Shown here: piece by piece, positions 16,862-26,783 of the stretch
How positions within the stretch are numbered: position 1 is the stretch's first letter
Layout: each line of letters opens with the position of its first letter
From: Salinilacustrithrix sp034522155
GTDB lineage: Bacteria; Actinomycetota; Acidimicrobiia; Acidimicrobiales; Salinilacustritrichaceae
Direction of reading: 5' to 3'
Assembly: GCA_034522155.1 (NCBI GenBank)
Contig: JAXHLP010000002.1
Span: forward strand, 248,001 to 312,000
Length of the DNA: 64,000 nucleotides
The notes under the pieces: generated by a model
What the model saw: the letters and a program-made list of their open reading frames with translations, nothing else
Told to the model about the DNA's origin: nothing
The model's database searches: none
Program-made: the position numbers and the translations under genes

Positions 16862-18125
16862 GCGCGCACCGGACCGTGGGTACGTGTGGGCGTGGCTGCA
16901 GGGCGCGACCGAACCTGTCCCCGCAGGAGTCATCGAGACCCAGGGCGACGGAGATGGCGCGGTCCTCACGTTTGCGTACGGACGCCGGTACCTCGACCGC
17001 GACGACGCCTGGTCCCCGTACCAGCCCGAACTGCCGCTGAAGCCGGGACGTCAGGTGCCTGGCGAGAACATCGAGAATGGCTCGTTCCTCACGTGCCACG
17101 GCGTCATCCGCGACGCCGCCCCGGACGCGTGGGGACAGCGGGTCATCATGCGCCGGCTGCAGGGCCGGGCCGACCGGGACACTGATCTCGGTGATCTTCC
17201 GCTGCTCACCTACCTGCTTGAGGCCGGCTCCGACGGACCCGGTGCGCTCGACGTGCAGGCGAGCCCGGACGTCTTCGTCGACGACACGGCGACGGCGTCG
17301 CTCGAGGATCTGCTGGAAGCAGCCGACCGGATCCAGGCGGGAGGTCCGATCCCGGCGGCGCTCGAGCCGGCGATGGCCGGCGGCTCATCGCTCGGCGGTG
17401 CCCGCCCGAAGGCCGCGCTCGTCGACGGGGCGCGATCCCTCATCGCGAAGTTCCCGAAGGTCGATGATCTGTATCCGGTCGTCGGCGCAGAAGCGGTCGC
17501 CATGGATCTCGCCGGTCGGGTCGGGCTCGACGTCGCACCGACGGAACTCGTTGAGGTGGGTGGTCGGTCGGTGCTGCTTGTCGAACGGTTCGACCGGCCC
17601 GGCGGCGGAATCCGGCGGCAGTTCGTCTCTGCGTCGACGGTCCTCGGTCTCGACGAGATCGCGGGCCGGTACGCGACCTATGTCGACGTGGCCGAGAAGC
17701 TGCGGACCCGGAGCCCCGATCGGGCCGAGGAGTTGCGGGAGTTGTTCGGGCGGATCGTGTTCAACGTGTTGGTCTCGAACACCGACGACCATGCCCGCAA
17801 CCACGCCATGTTCTGCGACAGGGACGAGCTGGTACTCACACCGGCATACGACATCTGCCCGCAGATGCGCACGGGACAGGTCACGGAGCAGGCGATGGCG
17901 TTCGGGCCATCGGGGGCGAAGTCGTCACGGCTTGCGACGTGCGTCGCGTCTGCGGCGACCTATGACCTGTCCGAAACGGAAGCTCGCGAGATCGTCGACC
18001 ATCAGGTGGCGGTCGTCCGCTCCGAGTTCGCGGATGTGGCGGACCGCGCCCGGTTGACGGAGCCGGAGCGGGACTTCTTGTGGGGTCGGCAGTTCTGCAA
18101 CCCGTACGCGTTCGAGGCCGACTGA
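16851..18125 (+). CDS. HipA-like Ser/Thr kinase toxin
   Basis: 424-residue HipA-family kinase. The N-terminal subdomain (about 1-110) contains GENIENGSFLTCHGVIRDAAPDAWGQRVI, the Gly-rich phosphate loop is GGSSLGGARPKAAL, the catalytic loop is FNVLVSNTDDHARNHAMF, and the metal-binding YDICP follows. All core catalytic residues look intact, so the toxin is probably active. In E. coli HipA phosphorylates glutamyl-tRNA synthetase; the target here is unknown. It overlaps the antitoxin by 11 nt. As an intact pair among decayed genes it may stabilise the island. Confidence 0.9.
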   Translation: MTSERAPDRGYVWAWLQGATEPVPAGVIETQGDGDGAVLTFAYGRRYLDRDDAWSPYQPELPLKPGRQVPGENIENGSFLTCHGVIRDAAPDAWGQRVIMRRLQGRADRDTDLGDLPLLTYLLEAGSDGPGALDVQASPDVFVDDTATASLEDLLEAADRIQAGGPIPAALEPAMAGGSSLGGARPKAALVDGARSLIAKFPKVDDLYPVVGAEAVAMDLAGRVGLDVAPTELVEVGGRSVLLVERFDRPGGGIRRQFVSASTVLGLDEIAGRYATYVDVAEKLRTRSPDRAEELRELFGRIVFNVLVSNTDDHARNHAMFCDRDELVLTPAYDICPQMRTGQVTEQAMAFGPSGAKSSRLATCVASAATYDLSETEAREIVDHQVAVVRSEFADVADRARLTEPERDFLWGRQFCNPYAFEAD

Positions 18126-18246
18126 TCTTGCTGGCCCACCGGTGGCTGACTGCTGGGGTTCGGGATGGTCGGGGCCAGCGTCGTCATCCGGCACTTGAGT
18201 CAGCCGGTCAGAGCACGGCCCGACCTACCGCGCGCTGCGTCACTTA

Positions 18247-19209
18247 GGACCCGCGCGGATAGGTGACCATCCACCGGTCGTCGGGGTGGCTCGCGTTTGA
18301 TGCGAGTGCTGCCCAACCCCCGACAACCGTGTGGAGGTTCTCCATCATCATGCGCGCGCTCGAGCCCGAAGTCGTGGACGTCTTGTTCGCCACCATCGAA
18401 CCCTTGCTGCCACCGCCCGACGACACCCACCCGCTCGGCTGCCACCGGCCCCGTGTCTCGGACCGGTTGTGCTTCTGGGGCATCCTCGTCCGGCTCGTCA
18501 CCGGCTCGTCGTGGGTCGATGTCGAAGCGCTCCTCGGCCACCAGGTGTCGGACACGACCCTGCGTGCACGGCGTGATGAGTGGATCGACGTCGGCGTGTT
18601 CGACGACCTCAAGCGAGAGGCGTTGGCCGCGTTCGACCGGCTCGTGGGCTTCGAGCTCGACGACGTGTCCGTCGACGGGTCGCTGCACAAGGCTCCCTAC
18701 GGGGGTGAGGGAACGGGCCCGAACCCCACTGATCGTGGGAAGTTGGGATGGAAGTGGTCGGTCGCCTCGGACATGCACGGCATCCCGATCGGCTGGGTGA
18801 TCGATGGCGCCAACCGCAACGACGTGCCGCTGCTGATCCCCACCCTCGACGACGTGAAGGCCGCCGGGCTCTTCGACGACATCGACACGCTCCACCTCGA
18901 CCGCGGCTACGACTCCGGAGTGGTCCGCGAACGGCTCCTCGCCGCCGGCGTCGCTGACTTCAACATCCAGCTGCGTGGCACCAAGGAGAAGGGCAAGAAG
19001 CAGCCCGTGCGTCTCGGGCTGCGATGGATCGTCGAAGCGACCAACTCGTGGTGGTCGAACTACGGTCAACTCCGCCGCAACACCGACCGGCGATCACGAC
19101 ACCGCCACGCCGCACTCTGCCTCGCCACCACCGTCCTCGTCATCGGCCGACTCCTCGACTACCGCGACCGATGGAGCCCAGCCGACTGAGCGCCTATCCG
19201 CGCAGGTCC
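18247..19209 (+). mobile_element. Intact IS5-family insertion sequence (IS1031-like group)
   Basis: 963 bp bounded by 19-bp terminal inverted repeats, GGACCCGCGCGGATAGGTG on the left and GGACCTGCGCGGATAGGCG on the right (17 of 19 identical). It is flanked by a 3-bp direct repeat TTA (18244-18246 and 19210-19212), the TNA type of duplication typical of this group. It encodes one full-length DDE transposase. Intact ends and duplication indicate a fairly recent insertion. Confidence 0.9.
18350..19189 (+). CDS. IS5-family DDE transposase
   Basis: 279 residues. The N-terminal DUF4096-like domain (RPRVSDRLCFWGILVRLVTGSSWVDVE) is followed by the RNase-H-like DDE core: Asp in SVDGSLHK, Asp in LHLDRGYDS and Glu in WIVEATNSWW, with the arginine-rich stretch RRNTDRRSRH after it. 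The frame is uninterrupted and ends 2 nt before the right inverted repeat. The ATG at 18350 is preferred; the longer in-frame start at 18263 would lie within the terminal repeat and lacks family homology. Confidence 0.9.
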   Translation: MRALEPEVVDVLFATIEPLLPPPDDTHPLGCHRPRVSDRLCFWGILVRLVTGSSWVDVEALLGHQVSDTTLRARRDEWIDVGVFDDLKREALAAFDRLVGFELDDVSVDGSLHKAPYGGEGTGPNPTDRGKLGWKWSVASDMHGIPIGWVIDGANRNDVPLLIPTLDDVKAAGLFDDIDTLHLDRGYDSGVVRERLLAAGVADFNIQLRGTKEKGKKQPVRLGLRWIVEATNSWWSNYGQLRRNTDRRSRHRHAALCLATTVLVIGRLLDYRDRWSPAD

Positions 19210-19294
19210 TTAGCAGAAACCCGAAGATTGTCGACACTGTCCGCAGCCGGGCCCATCGCCCCAGGACTGCCTTGATCAGGTCCGCCGAACAGTC

Positions 19295-19636
19295 TCAGAG
19301 CACCTTCCGCATGTGCCCGTCCTCGGGCTCGAGCTCGGACAGCTCGGCCAACGGTTCCGCCGTAGGTCGGAAGCCGCAACTGACGTAGAAGCGCACGGCT
19401 CTCCCCGACGGCGCGGCCGAGACGACGCCTACTAGAACCGATGTGGATCTCCGCGAGTGGGTCGAGGCCATTGTCGATCTGCTCGAGCAGATCGACGACG
19501 CGATGGTCCTGTTGCACGTGTCGCTTGCGATGGGCCGCTTCTTCAGGCCGAAGAGCGATGTTGACTTGCTCGTGGGAAGCCTGCGGCGAGACCCGCTCGT
19601 TGTCGGTGTGCCGCGCCCGGAGATGGCGATGGCCAC
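19295..19636 (-). pseudogene. Possible remnant of a GNAT acetyltransferase 3' end
   Basis: The last 35 codons read RFYVSCGFRPTAE...EDGHMRKVL, which looks like the final strand-helix of a GNAT-fold acetyltransferase. The upstream part in this frame is Ser/Arg-rich and unlike a protein, so the gene would be broken by a frameshift. It occupies most of the gap between the IS element and the decayed cyclase gene. Assignment rests only on this tail and is weak. Confidence 0.35.
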
Positions 19637-19701
19637 CTCCGCTACCCTCGGCCCCGTGGCTGTGACCTGTCGTCCGACGGGCGGAGAGCGGCGCCCCTGA
19701 C

Positions 19702-21317
19702 GTGGCGGAGGGTCGACCGACCGGGCCGGTGGCGTTCCTGTTCACGGACGTCGAAGGATCCACCCGCGCCTGGCGGCAGGACCCCGCTGCGATGGCCCGG
19801 TGGCTCGAGGAGCACGACCGGCTCGCCCGCGAGGTGTTCACCGCCCACCGGGGCTACGTGTTCTCCACTGCCGGGACAGCTTCGCGGTGGCGTTCCATAC
19901 GGTGGCCGATGCCGTGCGGGCGGCGATCGGGTTCCAGACGGGTCTTCGGAACTCCCAGGTCCGGGTGCGCATCGGCGTCCACCGGGGAGAGCGTCGAGCG
20001 GGACGGCGACTACTTCGGCCCCGTGGTCAACACCGCAGCGAGGATCATGTCGGCCGCGCACGGAGGCCAGATCGTGATCTCCGCCGAAGCGGGGTCGGAT
20101 GCGGGCTTCGGGCGTGGCGACATCGGGACCATCGACCTGGGCGAGCACCGCCTCAAGGACATCGGAGCTGCGATCTGGCTGCTGCAGGTCACGGTGCCCG
20201 GTCAGGATCCCGCCTTCCCGCCGCTGCGCAGCCTGGATCGCTTCGTCTCCACCCTCCCACCACGACGTCGCCGGCTGATCGGACGGGGAGCAGAGGCCGA
20301 CGAGCTACGCAGGACGATGCCCTGCATCGAACACGTTGTCGGGCACGTGGCCCAGCTGGTGAACACCCTGCTCGACCGGTGCCCGGAGGTGTCGGTGCTC
20401 GCCACCAGCCGGAAGCCGCTCCGGGTCGACGGCGAGCACCTGGTACCGGTCGGCGGTCCTGGGCGTGACGACCTCCCGGTCGAGGAGGACCCGGCCATCG
20501 ACCTTCTCGTGGACCGCGTCCGGTCCTCAGGCGTCGCGTGGCGACCGTCGGCGGACGAGCTCGACCGGTGCCGGGAACTGGTGGGTCGGCTCGACCGCCT
20601 GCCCCTGGCCATCGAGTTGGCGGCCGCCCGGCTCCCGCACCTGTCGGTGGCCGCAGTCTGCACCCAGCTCTCCGACTCCCTCGAGTCGTTGCGCACCCGG
20701 ACCAGGGGGTGGCCGAGCGACACACCACGCTGACGGCCGCCCTCGACTGGTCGGTCGACCAACTCGACCCGTCCACCAGGCAGGCCCACGCCGAGTTGAG
20801 CGTGATGCGGGGGTCGTTCGACCTCGCAGCAGCTGCAGCCGTGCTTGGCACCGAGGAGGCCGCGACAGCGTCGGTGCTCGAGAGCTGTTTGCCAAGGCAT
20901 TGCTCGCGCTCGAATCCGAAGGCGGGGTTCGCTACCGGCAGCTGGAGACGGTTCGCCAGCACGCCGCCCACCGGTTGGACCCCGCCCGCCGGGAGGTCGG
21001 CTGGCGCCGGCACACCGCGGCACTTCGGTGCCCTCGCCCGCAGCCGTTTCGAGCGGAACCCGACGCACACGTCGGACCTCTCGGCAGATGTGGAACACGA
21101 CACCGACGAACCCAACCTGCTGGCCACCCTCGAACGGTCCGAGCGGATCACCGTCCCGGGAACGGTGCCCTACCTCGTATTGGCGAACTCGTTCCAGTGG
21201 GTGCTCCGCAACGAACAGGACCTCATGACCCGGTGGTTCGACCGGGCCCTCAGCGAGGAAGACGTCAACCCCAACGCCCGCTGCGCCCTGATGACCCAGG
21301 TCGAAGAGGTCGCGTTG
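19702..21317 (+). pseudogene. Frameshifted adenylate-cyclase/NB-ARC/TPR regulator
   Basis: Begins with GTG at 19702 and a class III nucleotidyl cyclase domain (VAFLFTDVEGSTRAW...VVNTAARIMSAAHGGQ), then an NB-ARC ATPase (SVLATSRKPLRVDGEHL, RLPLAIELAAAR), then TPR-like sequence (DWSVDQLDPSTRQ). Frames break at least four times: near 19876 (one base short in a G run), near 19982 (two bases), near 20700 (G run) and near 20893. About 300 bp containing the P-loop of the NB-ARC domain is missing after 20310. The intact relatives are multidomain signalling regulators. The 3' part is interrupted by an IS110-type remnant. Confidence 0.8.
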
Positions 21318-22186
21318 GCCGGTTGCCCGGAAGGCACCCGGTTGGAGGTGATCGTGGAGCCGACTGGGCCGGCGTGGCTGCCCATCGCAGTGTTCTTCAC
21401 CAGCCGCGGGCACACCGTGTTCCGCGTGAGCTCGGCCAAGGCATCTGATCTGCGCAAGTTCTTCTCCCGGCACACCAAGACGAACGGGATCGACGCCGAC
21501 ACCCTCGCCCGCCTCGCGCTGGTCGACCCGGCCGGGCTGCAACCGTTGCAGCTGCCCGGTGTCGAGCACGCTGCGCTGGATCGTCGGGTCCGGGCTTGTG
21601 ACCGGCTGACCCGCGCCGCTGCTGAGCACAAGGTGCGGATCAAGGATCTGGTCCGCCAGCTGCTGCCCATGACCCCGCTCACCGGTGACCTCGGCGCCGC
21701 TGACCTGGCTGTCCTCGAGCGTTGGGCCGACCCGACCGCAAAGGCCAAGCCATGTCCAAGGCCGGATCGTCGCTGCTACGCACCACCCTCATCCGAGCTG
21801 CCGACCACGCCCGCAAGCAGGACCCCCAGCTCGCCCGCCTCTACTACGTCCAGATGGTCGAACGCGGCAAGGACCACCTCGGCGCACTCTGCGTCGTCGC
21901 CGCCAACCTCGCCGAACGCGCCTGGGCGGTCATAAACCGCGGCATGCCCTACGTCATCTGCGACACCGACGGCCACCCCGTCACCCCGCCCGACGCCAAG
22001 GCGATCATCGCCGAACACTGGACCGTGCCCACCGAAGTCCGCGCCCGTCGCCGCAGCAAGAAGAAGGGGAAGGCCCCCAAACCACCCGAGCCGGGCGGCA
22101 TAAACGGGGCGACCTTCCCCCGACACAGCATCGTCGACCAGCACCACCGCCACGGTCAACAAACCCCTCACCGAAGGACCGCTTGA
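21318..22186 (+). mobile_element. Degenerate IS110-family element
   Basis: Two transposase pieces in different frames. The first (about 21318-21730) carries EPTGPAWLPIAVFF...AKASDLRKFFSRHTKTNGIDADTLARLA, from the DEDD/RuvC-like domain. The second (about 21752-22186) carries MSKAGSSLLRTTLIRAADHARKQDPQLARLYYVQMVERGKDH, from the IS116/IS110/IS902 C-terminal domain. The N-terminus and the segment between the pieces are deleted, so the enzyme is dead. Boundaries are approximate because IS110 elements lack inverted repeats. It sits inside the decayed cyclase/NB-ARC gene. Confidence 0.8.
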
Positions 22187-22207
22187 CAGCGGATCCTCCA
22201 TAGGGAA

Positions 22208-24351
22208 TCAGTCGTCGTCGATGATGAAGAAGGATGCGTGCCGTGCGAACAGCCCGGTGCCGAAGGCGGCGTTGGTGGGCTGCGAGAGCTCGATGAAGCC
22301 CCACTCGGCGCCGAACAGTTGACCAGGCTCGACCTCGATGTCGCCTATCACCGTGATGGCGATGGTCGCCGAGGTCTCTCCCGGGGCGAACGTCAACGTC
22401 CCGGAAGCCGACTCGAAGTCGATACCGGGCTCCGGCTGATCGGTGTCGACCGTCTGCCAGTCCACGGTGACCGTGTTGGCGGACGGCGCAGACAAGGTGA
22501 CGGGCACCTCGAGGACTGCGGTGCCCGAATCGCCCTCCGCGATGGTTGCGCTACCGGGCTCGAGGGTGGGAGTGGGGTCGTCGTCGACGATGAGCGCCAG
22601 CCCGAGCTGGGCGAACAGCCCCGTACCGAAGACGGCGTTGGTCGGGGTGGAGAACGCCACCGCCACCCATTCGGCGCCGAAGGCCTGGCCGGGCTCGTCG
22701 ACTGTGTCGCCGTAGATCGTCAGCGGAACCACCTTGGCCGTCGTCTCCCGGGGCGAACGTCAACGTCCCGGAAGCTGCCTCGAAGTCGACCCCAGGCTCC
22801 GGCTCATCGGTGTCGATCGTCTCCCACTCCACACTCACGGGCGCAGCCCACGGGTGGGACAGCTCGACGTGCACATCGAGTGTGGTCGTTGCGCTGTCTC
22901 CCTCGATGACGCTGCCACCGCGGGCACGATGGTCGGGTACGCAGGCATCGGCCACGCCGTCGCCGTCGGTGTCACAGTCGTCGGCAGGTTGGACCTCGAC
23001 GGCGCCGATGTCGCACGCAGCGATTCCGTCGCGGTTGCTGTCCGCTGGTCGTTGCTCACCTCGCTGGTCGACCGTCAGGTTGCACGCCGTCAGCCGGGAT
23101 GGCGTCCACCAGGCGGAGATGCGACCATGGGGGGTCGAGTGGGCGTGTCCCCGCCGAAGTCGTCCAGGGCGAGCAGGCCGGGATCGTCGCCGCGCTCGGT
23201 GTCGGTGACGGCGGTGAATCCGCACGAGTCGTCATCGGAGAAGTTGTGACCGTGGGTGACAGCTCCGTCGGCGGAATAGCAGTTCAAACCGCCCCCCTGC
23301 GGTTGCGCCACCACCGACCCGAAGCTGCTCGATGTGGATTTCGCCAAGACGTTGGCCACCAACGCCGCCTCGTTCTCGACGACGGTGGCGTGGGTGAGGT
23401 CGAGCGTGTCTCTGCTGTAGATCGCACCGGCGCGTAAGGCGGCGTTGGATGTCAAGGTGCTGTTGACCACATGCACGTCGAACCCCATGATTGCCCCACC
23501 AGTCGAGTACTCGCCACCGCTGACGCTGTTCGACCAGGGCACTGTCGGTCACGGTCACTGTGTCGCCGTAGAACGCACCGGCATCTGCGTCGCGAGCCGC
23601 AGTCACGGTGTTCGACCACACGGAGCTGCTGGTGACGGTGATGTCCCCGCCGGAAGCGATCGCTCCTCCGGCGCCGTCGTCTGCAGGGGAGCTCACGGAG
23701 TTCGACGACAGCGAGCTGTTGGTGATGACCACGTTTGCGGTGCGACCGATCTCATACGGCGGAGCGAACGTACCGATCGCGCCCCCGCCGCTGATCTCCG
23801 CGCCGGTGACGGTGTTAGCGGAGAAGGTGCTGTTGGTGACCGTCACATCACCCTGGGTGAAGATGGCTCCACCCAGCCCCGAATACGAGCCGCCATCGGC
23901 GGTGTTCGACGACAAGGTGCTGTCGACCACCGTCACGTTGCGCCCGCTCGACACTGCCCCGCCGTAGCCGTCGATCGCGTTTCGCCCGTCGATCATCGTG
24001 ATGTCGTTGATGAACAGATCCGAATTGAGGGAGATGGATGCGAGGATCCGGCTGTTGTCGTCACCATCGAGCGTGTGCCCGTTGCCGTTGATCGTCAACG
24101 GCTGGCGCCCAATACGTCGGAGCGGCATCGCCCGCGAGTGTGATGTCTGCCACGATCTCGATCGTGTGGGGACCGGTCTCGTCGGCCGATAGTGCGGCGA
24201 GTGCATCGCGGTACTCCTGCTCGGTCGACACCGACACAGCCCCAGCGGCCGACGGTTCCGCCTCGAGCACCAGAACGGATATCACTAGACATCCGGCAGC
24301 GGTCGCAGCGACCAGTCGACGCATCAACCGCCGGGCGAAAACCGACGTCAT
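22208..24351 (-). pseudogene. Frameshifted secreted Calx-beta / beta-helix surface protein
   Basis: Starts with a good signal peptide (ATAAGCLVISVLVLEAEPSAAG), then right-handed beta-helix repeats (LFINDITMIDGRNA, STLSSNTADGGSYSGLGGAIFTQG, NSTFSANTV), a short Asp-rich segment (DCDTDGDGVADAC), then two Calx-beta domains (TVDWQTVDTDQPEPGIDF...FAPGETSATIAITVIGD) ending FFIIDDD. The reading frame changes near 24100, 23545, 23100 and 22740, each consistent with a small deletion; at 22740 restoring one base gives the expected APGETTAKVVPLTIYGD. It once encoded a roughly 700-residue adhesin-like protein. Frameshifts from sequencing error cannot be ruled out. Confidence 0.8.
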
Positions 24352-25115
24352 CCTGCCCCCCCAAAACCGCGACTAACTTCTAGCGGCGAGCATCGCACAT
24401 TTCGCGCTCTTCTGCTGCGTCCGTTGGGGGCGTGGGTCAGCTCCGGCCTGGGAGCACGGGTGGATGGCTGCCGAGGGCGAGTAGGGCCAGGGCGATGAGC
24501 GGCTTCGGGGCCTTTGACCCGAAGGCGATTCGGGTGAGCATCCAGATCTTGGTGTTGATCGGATTCCGAAGCGCCCGCTGGATGGGCCCAAGTCGAGGTT
24601 GTTGAAGCACCCCGGGTTGCGTGACCGCTCGGGTCACCCCGATCGCTCTCCGTGATCGGATCACGCTCTGACGGCGCAGGCGGTGTCGAGGCGTGCTTCG
24701 AACGCGCCGATGTGGCCGTCGAAGCAGTCCGCTGCCCCCGAACGCTTCGTGCGCTGCCAGCGTCTTGATGATCTACCACCGTCCGACGGCCACCACGGAG
24801 CCCGATCCCTGCCGCGCCCGCCTCCATCTCCGGTCGTCGTCCCGACTTGCCCAAACGCCGTCGCCGGACCGCTCCGCCCCGCCCACCCTGTGAAGCCCAT
24901 GTCATCGGCCTGGGGCTTCGTCGCGTCCGGGCTCGGGGCGGTCGACACCGCTGCTGGCGAAGATGCGCACGAGACGCTCGTCGCGCTCGGGCTGCCGGGC
25001 GACAGCGACCACCGGCGGGTCATCGAAGGCGTCAAGCTCGTTGCACGGCTTTCGTTCCGGCGAATGTCGCCATCGAGCCGATGATCGCCGTGGGGATGCT
25101 CGAGCGCTTCAGCGG
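24352..25115. other. Gene-poor right edge of the island
   Basis: About 760 nt without a convincing gene. A minus-strand frame at 24437-24664 contains NPINTKIWMLTRIAFGSKAPKPLIALALLALG and may be a fragment of a hydrophobic protein I cannot name. A plus-strand frame at about 24899-25084 (GLGAVDTAAGEDAHETLVALGLPGD) also looks protein-like but has no recognised relative. I saw no tRNA-Val 3'-end duplication here that would mark an attachment site. Confidence 0.4.
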
Positions 25116-25466
25116 TCAGAACGTGACCGTGCGGTCCGCTTCGAGGGTCCAGTCTGCGAGTTGCTCCATCGAGGAGCGGGCGGCGCCCTCGACGAGTCGG
25201 TTCTCACCGATGGCGCGGGCGTCCGTGCAGCTGCCGCAACAGCCGACCTGGGCGCCGTGGCGCAGCACGCTGGCCACCATGCGGTCGAGGTGGTAGTAGC
25301 CGTCGGGCAACTCTTGACCGGCGACGGCGGACACCACGGCGTCACCCATCAGGAAGACGCGGACGTCGACGGCGTCCCGCTTGACCAGTGCGGTGGCCAG
25401 TCGCAGGGCGTTGAAGGGGAGCTCGGTCCCGTAGGCCGATCCGTTGACGACGATGAGTACGTTCAT
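25116..25466 (-). CDS. DsrE-family sulfur-carrier-like protein
   Basis: 116 residues with the DsrE/DsrF alpha/beta fold: start MNVLIVVNGSAYGTELPFNALRLATALVKR, the hydrophobic strand VRVFLMGDAV and two cysteines in GCCGSCTDARAI, the position of the reactive Cys in DsrE-type persulfide carriers. It is the last gene of an operon with ArsR-rhodanese, a rhodanese and an MFS transporter, spaced 21 nt after the transporter. The context suggests handling of persulfide sulfur. The ATG at 25466 was chosen; a GTG at 25475 is also possible. Confidence 0.85.
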   Translation of the reverse strand: MNVLIVVNGSAYGTELPFNALRLATALVKRDAVDVRVFLMGDAVVSAVAGQELPDGYYHLDRMVASVLRHGAQVGCCGSCTDARAIGENRLVEGAARSSMEQLADWTLEADRTVTF

Positions 25467-25487
25467 GGAGGGCACCTGTCGGTCTGG

Positions 25488-26783
25488 TCACGCTGGTGTC
25501 GCCGGGAGGGGCGGGCGGTGGAGGGACTCTCGCATGCGGATGGCGACGTCGGCGCCGCTGACGGCGGTGATGGCGGCAACGACGACGATGGCGAAGCCGA
25601 TGTCGACCGCGTCGGCGAGGATCCCGGACAGGACGGCGCCGACGGCGAAGCCGAGATCGCGCCACAGGCGGTAGACGCCCACGGCCCGGGCCCGCCACAC
25701 GGGGTGGGCGATGTCGCCGATGGCGGCGATGAGGGTGGGGTAGGCCATGGCGGTGCCGGCGCCGAAGACGGTGCTGCCGGCCGCCCACACCCAGAAGCTG
25801 TCGCCGAAGGCGATGAGCACCAGACCGGTGGCTTCGGTCCACTGGCCACCAGCGATCAGCCACTTGCGTCCGACCCTGTCGGACAGGGCGCCGGTGAACA
25901 GCTGGCCGAGACCCCAGACGGCGGGTGCGATGGCGATGACGACGCCGATCCGGCCCACGGAGAGCCCGGCGGCGGCGAAGAACAGGGGGAACAGGCCCCA
26001 GGCCATGCCCTCGTTGAGGTTGTTGACCAGCCCGGCCTGGCTGGTGGCCGACAGCGACCGGTTCCGCCAGGTCGAGGTGGCGAACACCTGGCCGAAGGTG
26101 AGGTCCTCGTCGGGGTGGCCGTCGCGGGTGGTGTGGTTGGCGACCTCGTGGGCGACGTGACCGGTGGTCTCACGCACCAACACCGCCGACAGTCCGAGTC
26201 CCACGATGGCCAGGGCCACGCCGAAGTAGAAGGGCTCGGGGCGCAGGCCGTACTCAGCGGCGATCCAGCCGGTGAACCACGCGGCCAGGGCGACCGCCCC
26301 GTAGCCGGCGCCCTCGTTCAGTCCCATGGCCAGGCCGCGGCGGGCCGGGCCGGCGAGGTCGATCTTCATGATCACCGTCAGCGACCAGGTCAGGCCCTGG
26401 TTGATGCCGAGCAGGGCGTTGGCGAACAGCACCCACCCCCAGGTCGGTGCCCACATGAGCAGCAGCGGCACCGGGAGGGCGACCAGCCAGCCCACGACGA
26501 GTACGGGCTTGCGGCCGTAGCGGTCGCCGAGCGCGCCGGCGAACAGGTTGGTGATCGCCTTGGACACGCCGAAGACGGCGATGAACGACAGCATCGCCGA
26601 GTACGCCTCGAGCCCGAACTCCTGCTCGGCCAACAGCGGCACCACGGTGCGCTCCTGGCCCACGGTGGCACCGACCAGGGCGTTGACGAGCACGAGGAGC
26701 GCGAACTGGGGCAGGTTCTCGCGCAACCCCAGGCGCACGTCGGAGCCCTCGTCGCTGGGTGGCGTGTCGGCGGCGGGCATCAC
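25488..26783 (-). CDS. MFS transporter
   Basis: 431-residue major facilitator with about 12 membrane helices. The loop 2-3 motif is present as GALGDRYGRKPVLV and repeated in the second half as GALSDRVGRKWLIAGG. The start overlaps the rhodanese stop by 4 nt. Its operon partners are an ArsR-rhodanese regulator, a free rhodanese and a DsrE protein, so export or import of a sulfur oxyanion, organosulfur compound or related toxicant is an inference. Relatives in similar neighbourhoods are annotated only as generic MFS proteins. Confidence 0.9.
   Translation of the reverse strand: MMPAADTPPSDEGSDVRLGLRENLPQFALLVLVNALVGATVGQERTVVPLLAEQEFGLEAYSAMLSFIAVFGVSKAITNLFAGALGDRYGRKPVLVVGWLVALPVPLLLMWAPTWGWVLFANALLGINQGLTWSLTVIMKIDLAGPARRGLAMGLNEGAGYGAVALAAWFTGWIAAEYGLRPEPFYFGVALAIVGLGLSAVLVRETTGHVAHEVANHTTRDGHPDEDLTFGQVFATSTWRNRSLSATSQAGLVNNLNEGMAWGLFPLFFAAAGLSVGRIGVVIAIAPAVWGLGQLFTGALSDRVGRKWLIAGGQWTEATGLVLIAFGDSFWVWAAGSTVFGAGTAMAYPTLIAAIGDIAHPVWRARAVGVYRLWRDLGFAVGAVLSGILADAVDIGFAIVVVAAITAVSGADVAIRMRESLHRPPLPATPA

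Noticed and set aside
24700..24720. A GAACGCGCCGAT match like part of the 62-bp dispersed element.
   Set aside because: Only about 12 bases match; the hairpin, core and ends are absent.
24352..25115. Search for a right attachment site matching the tRNA-Val 3' end.
   Set aside because: No duplicate of the tRNA 3' sequence was found by eye in this stretch, so the island boundary is not proven.
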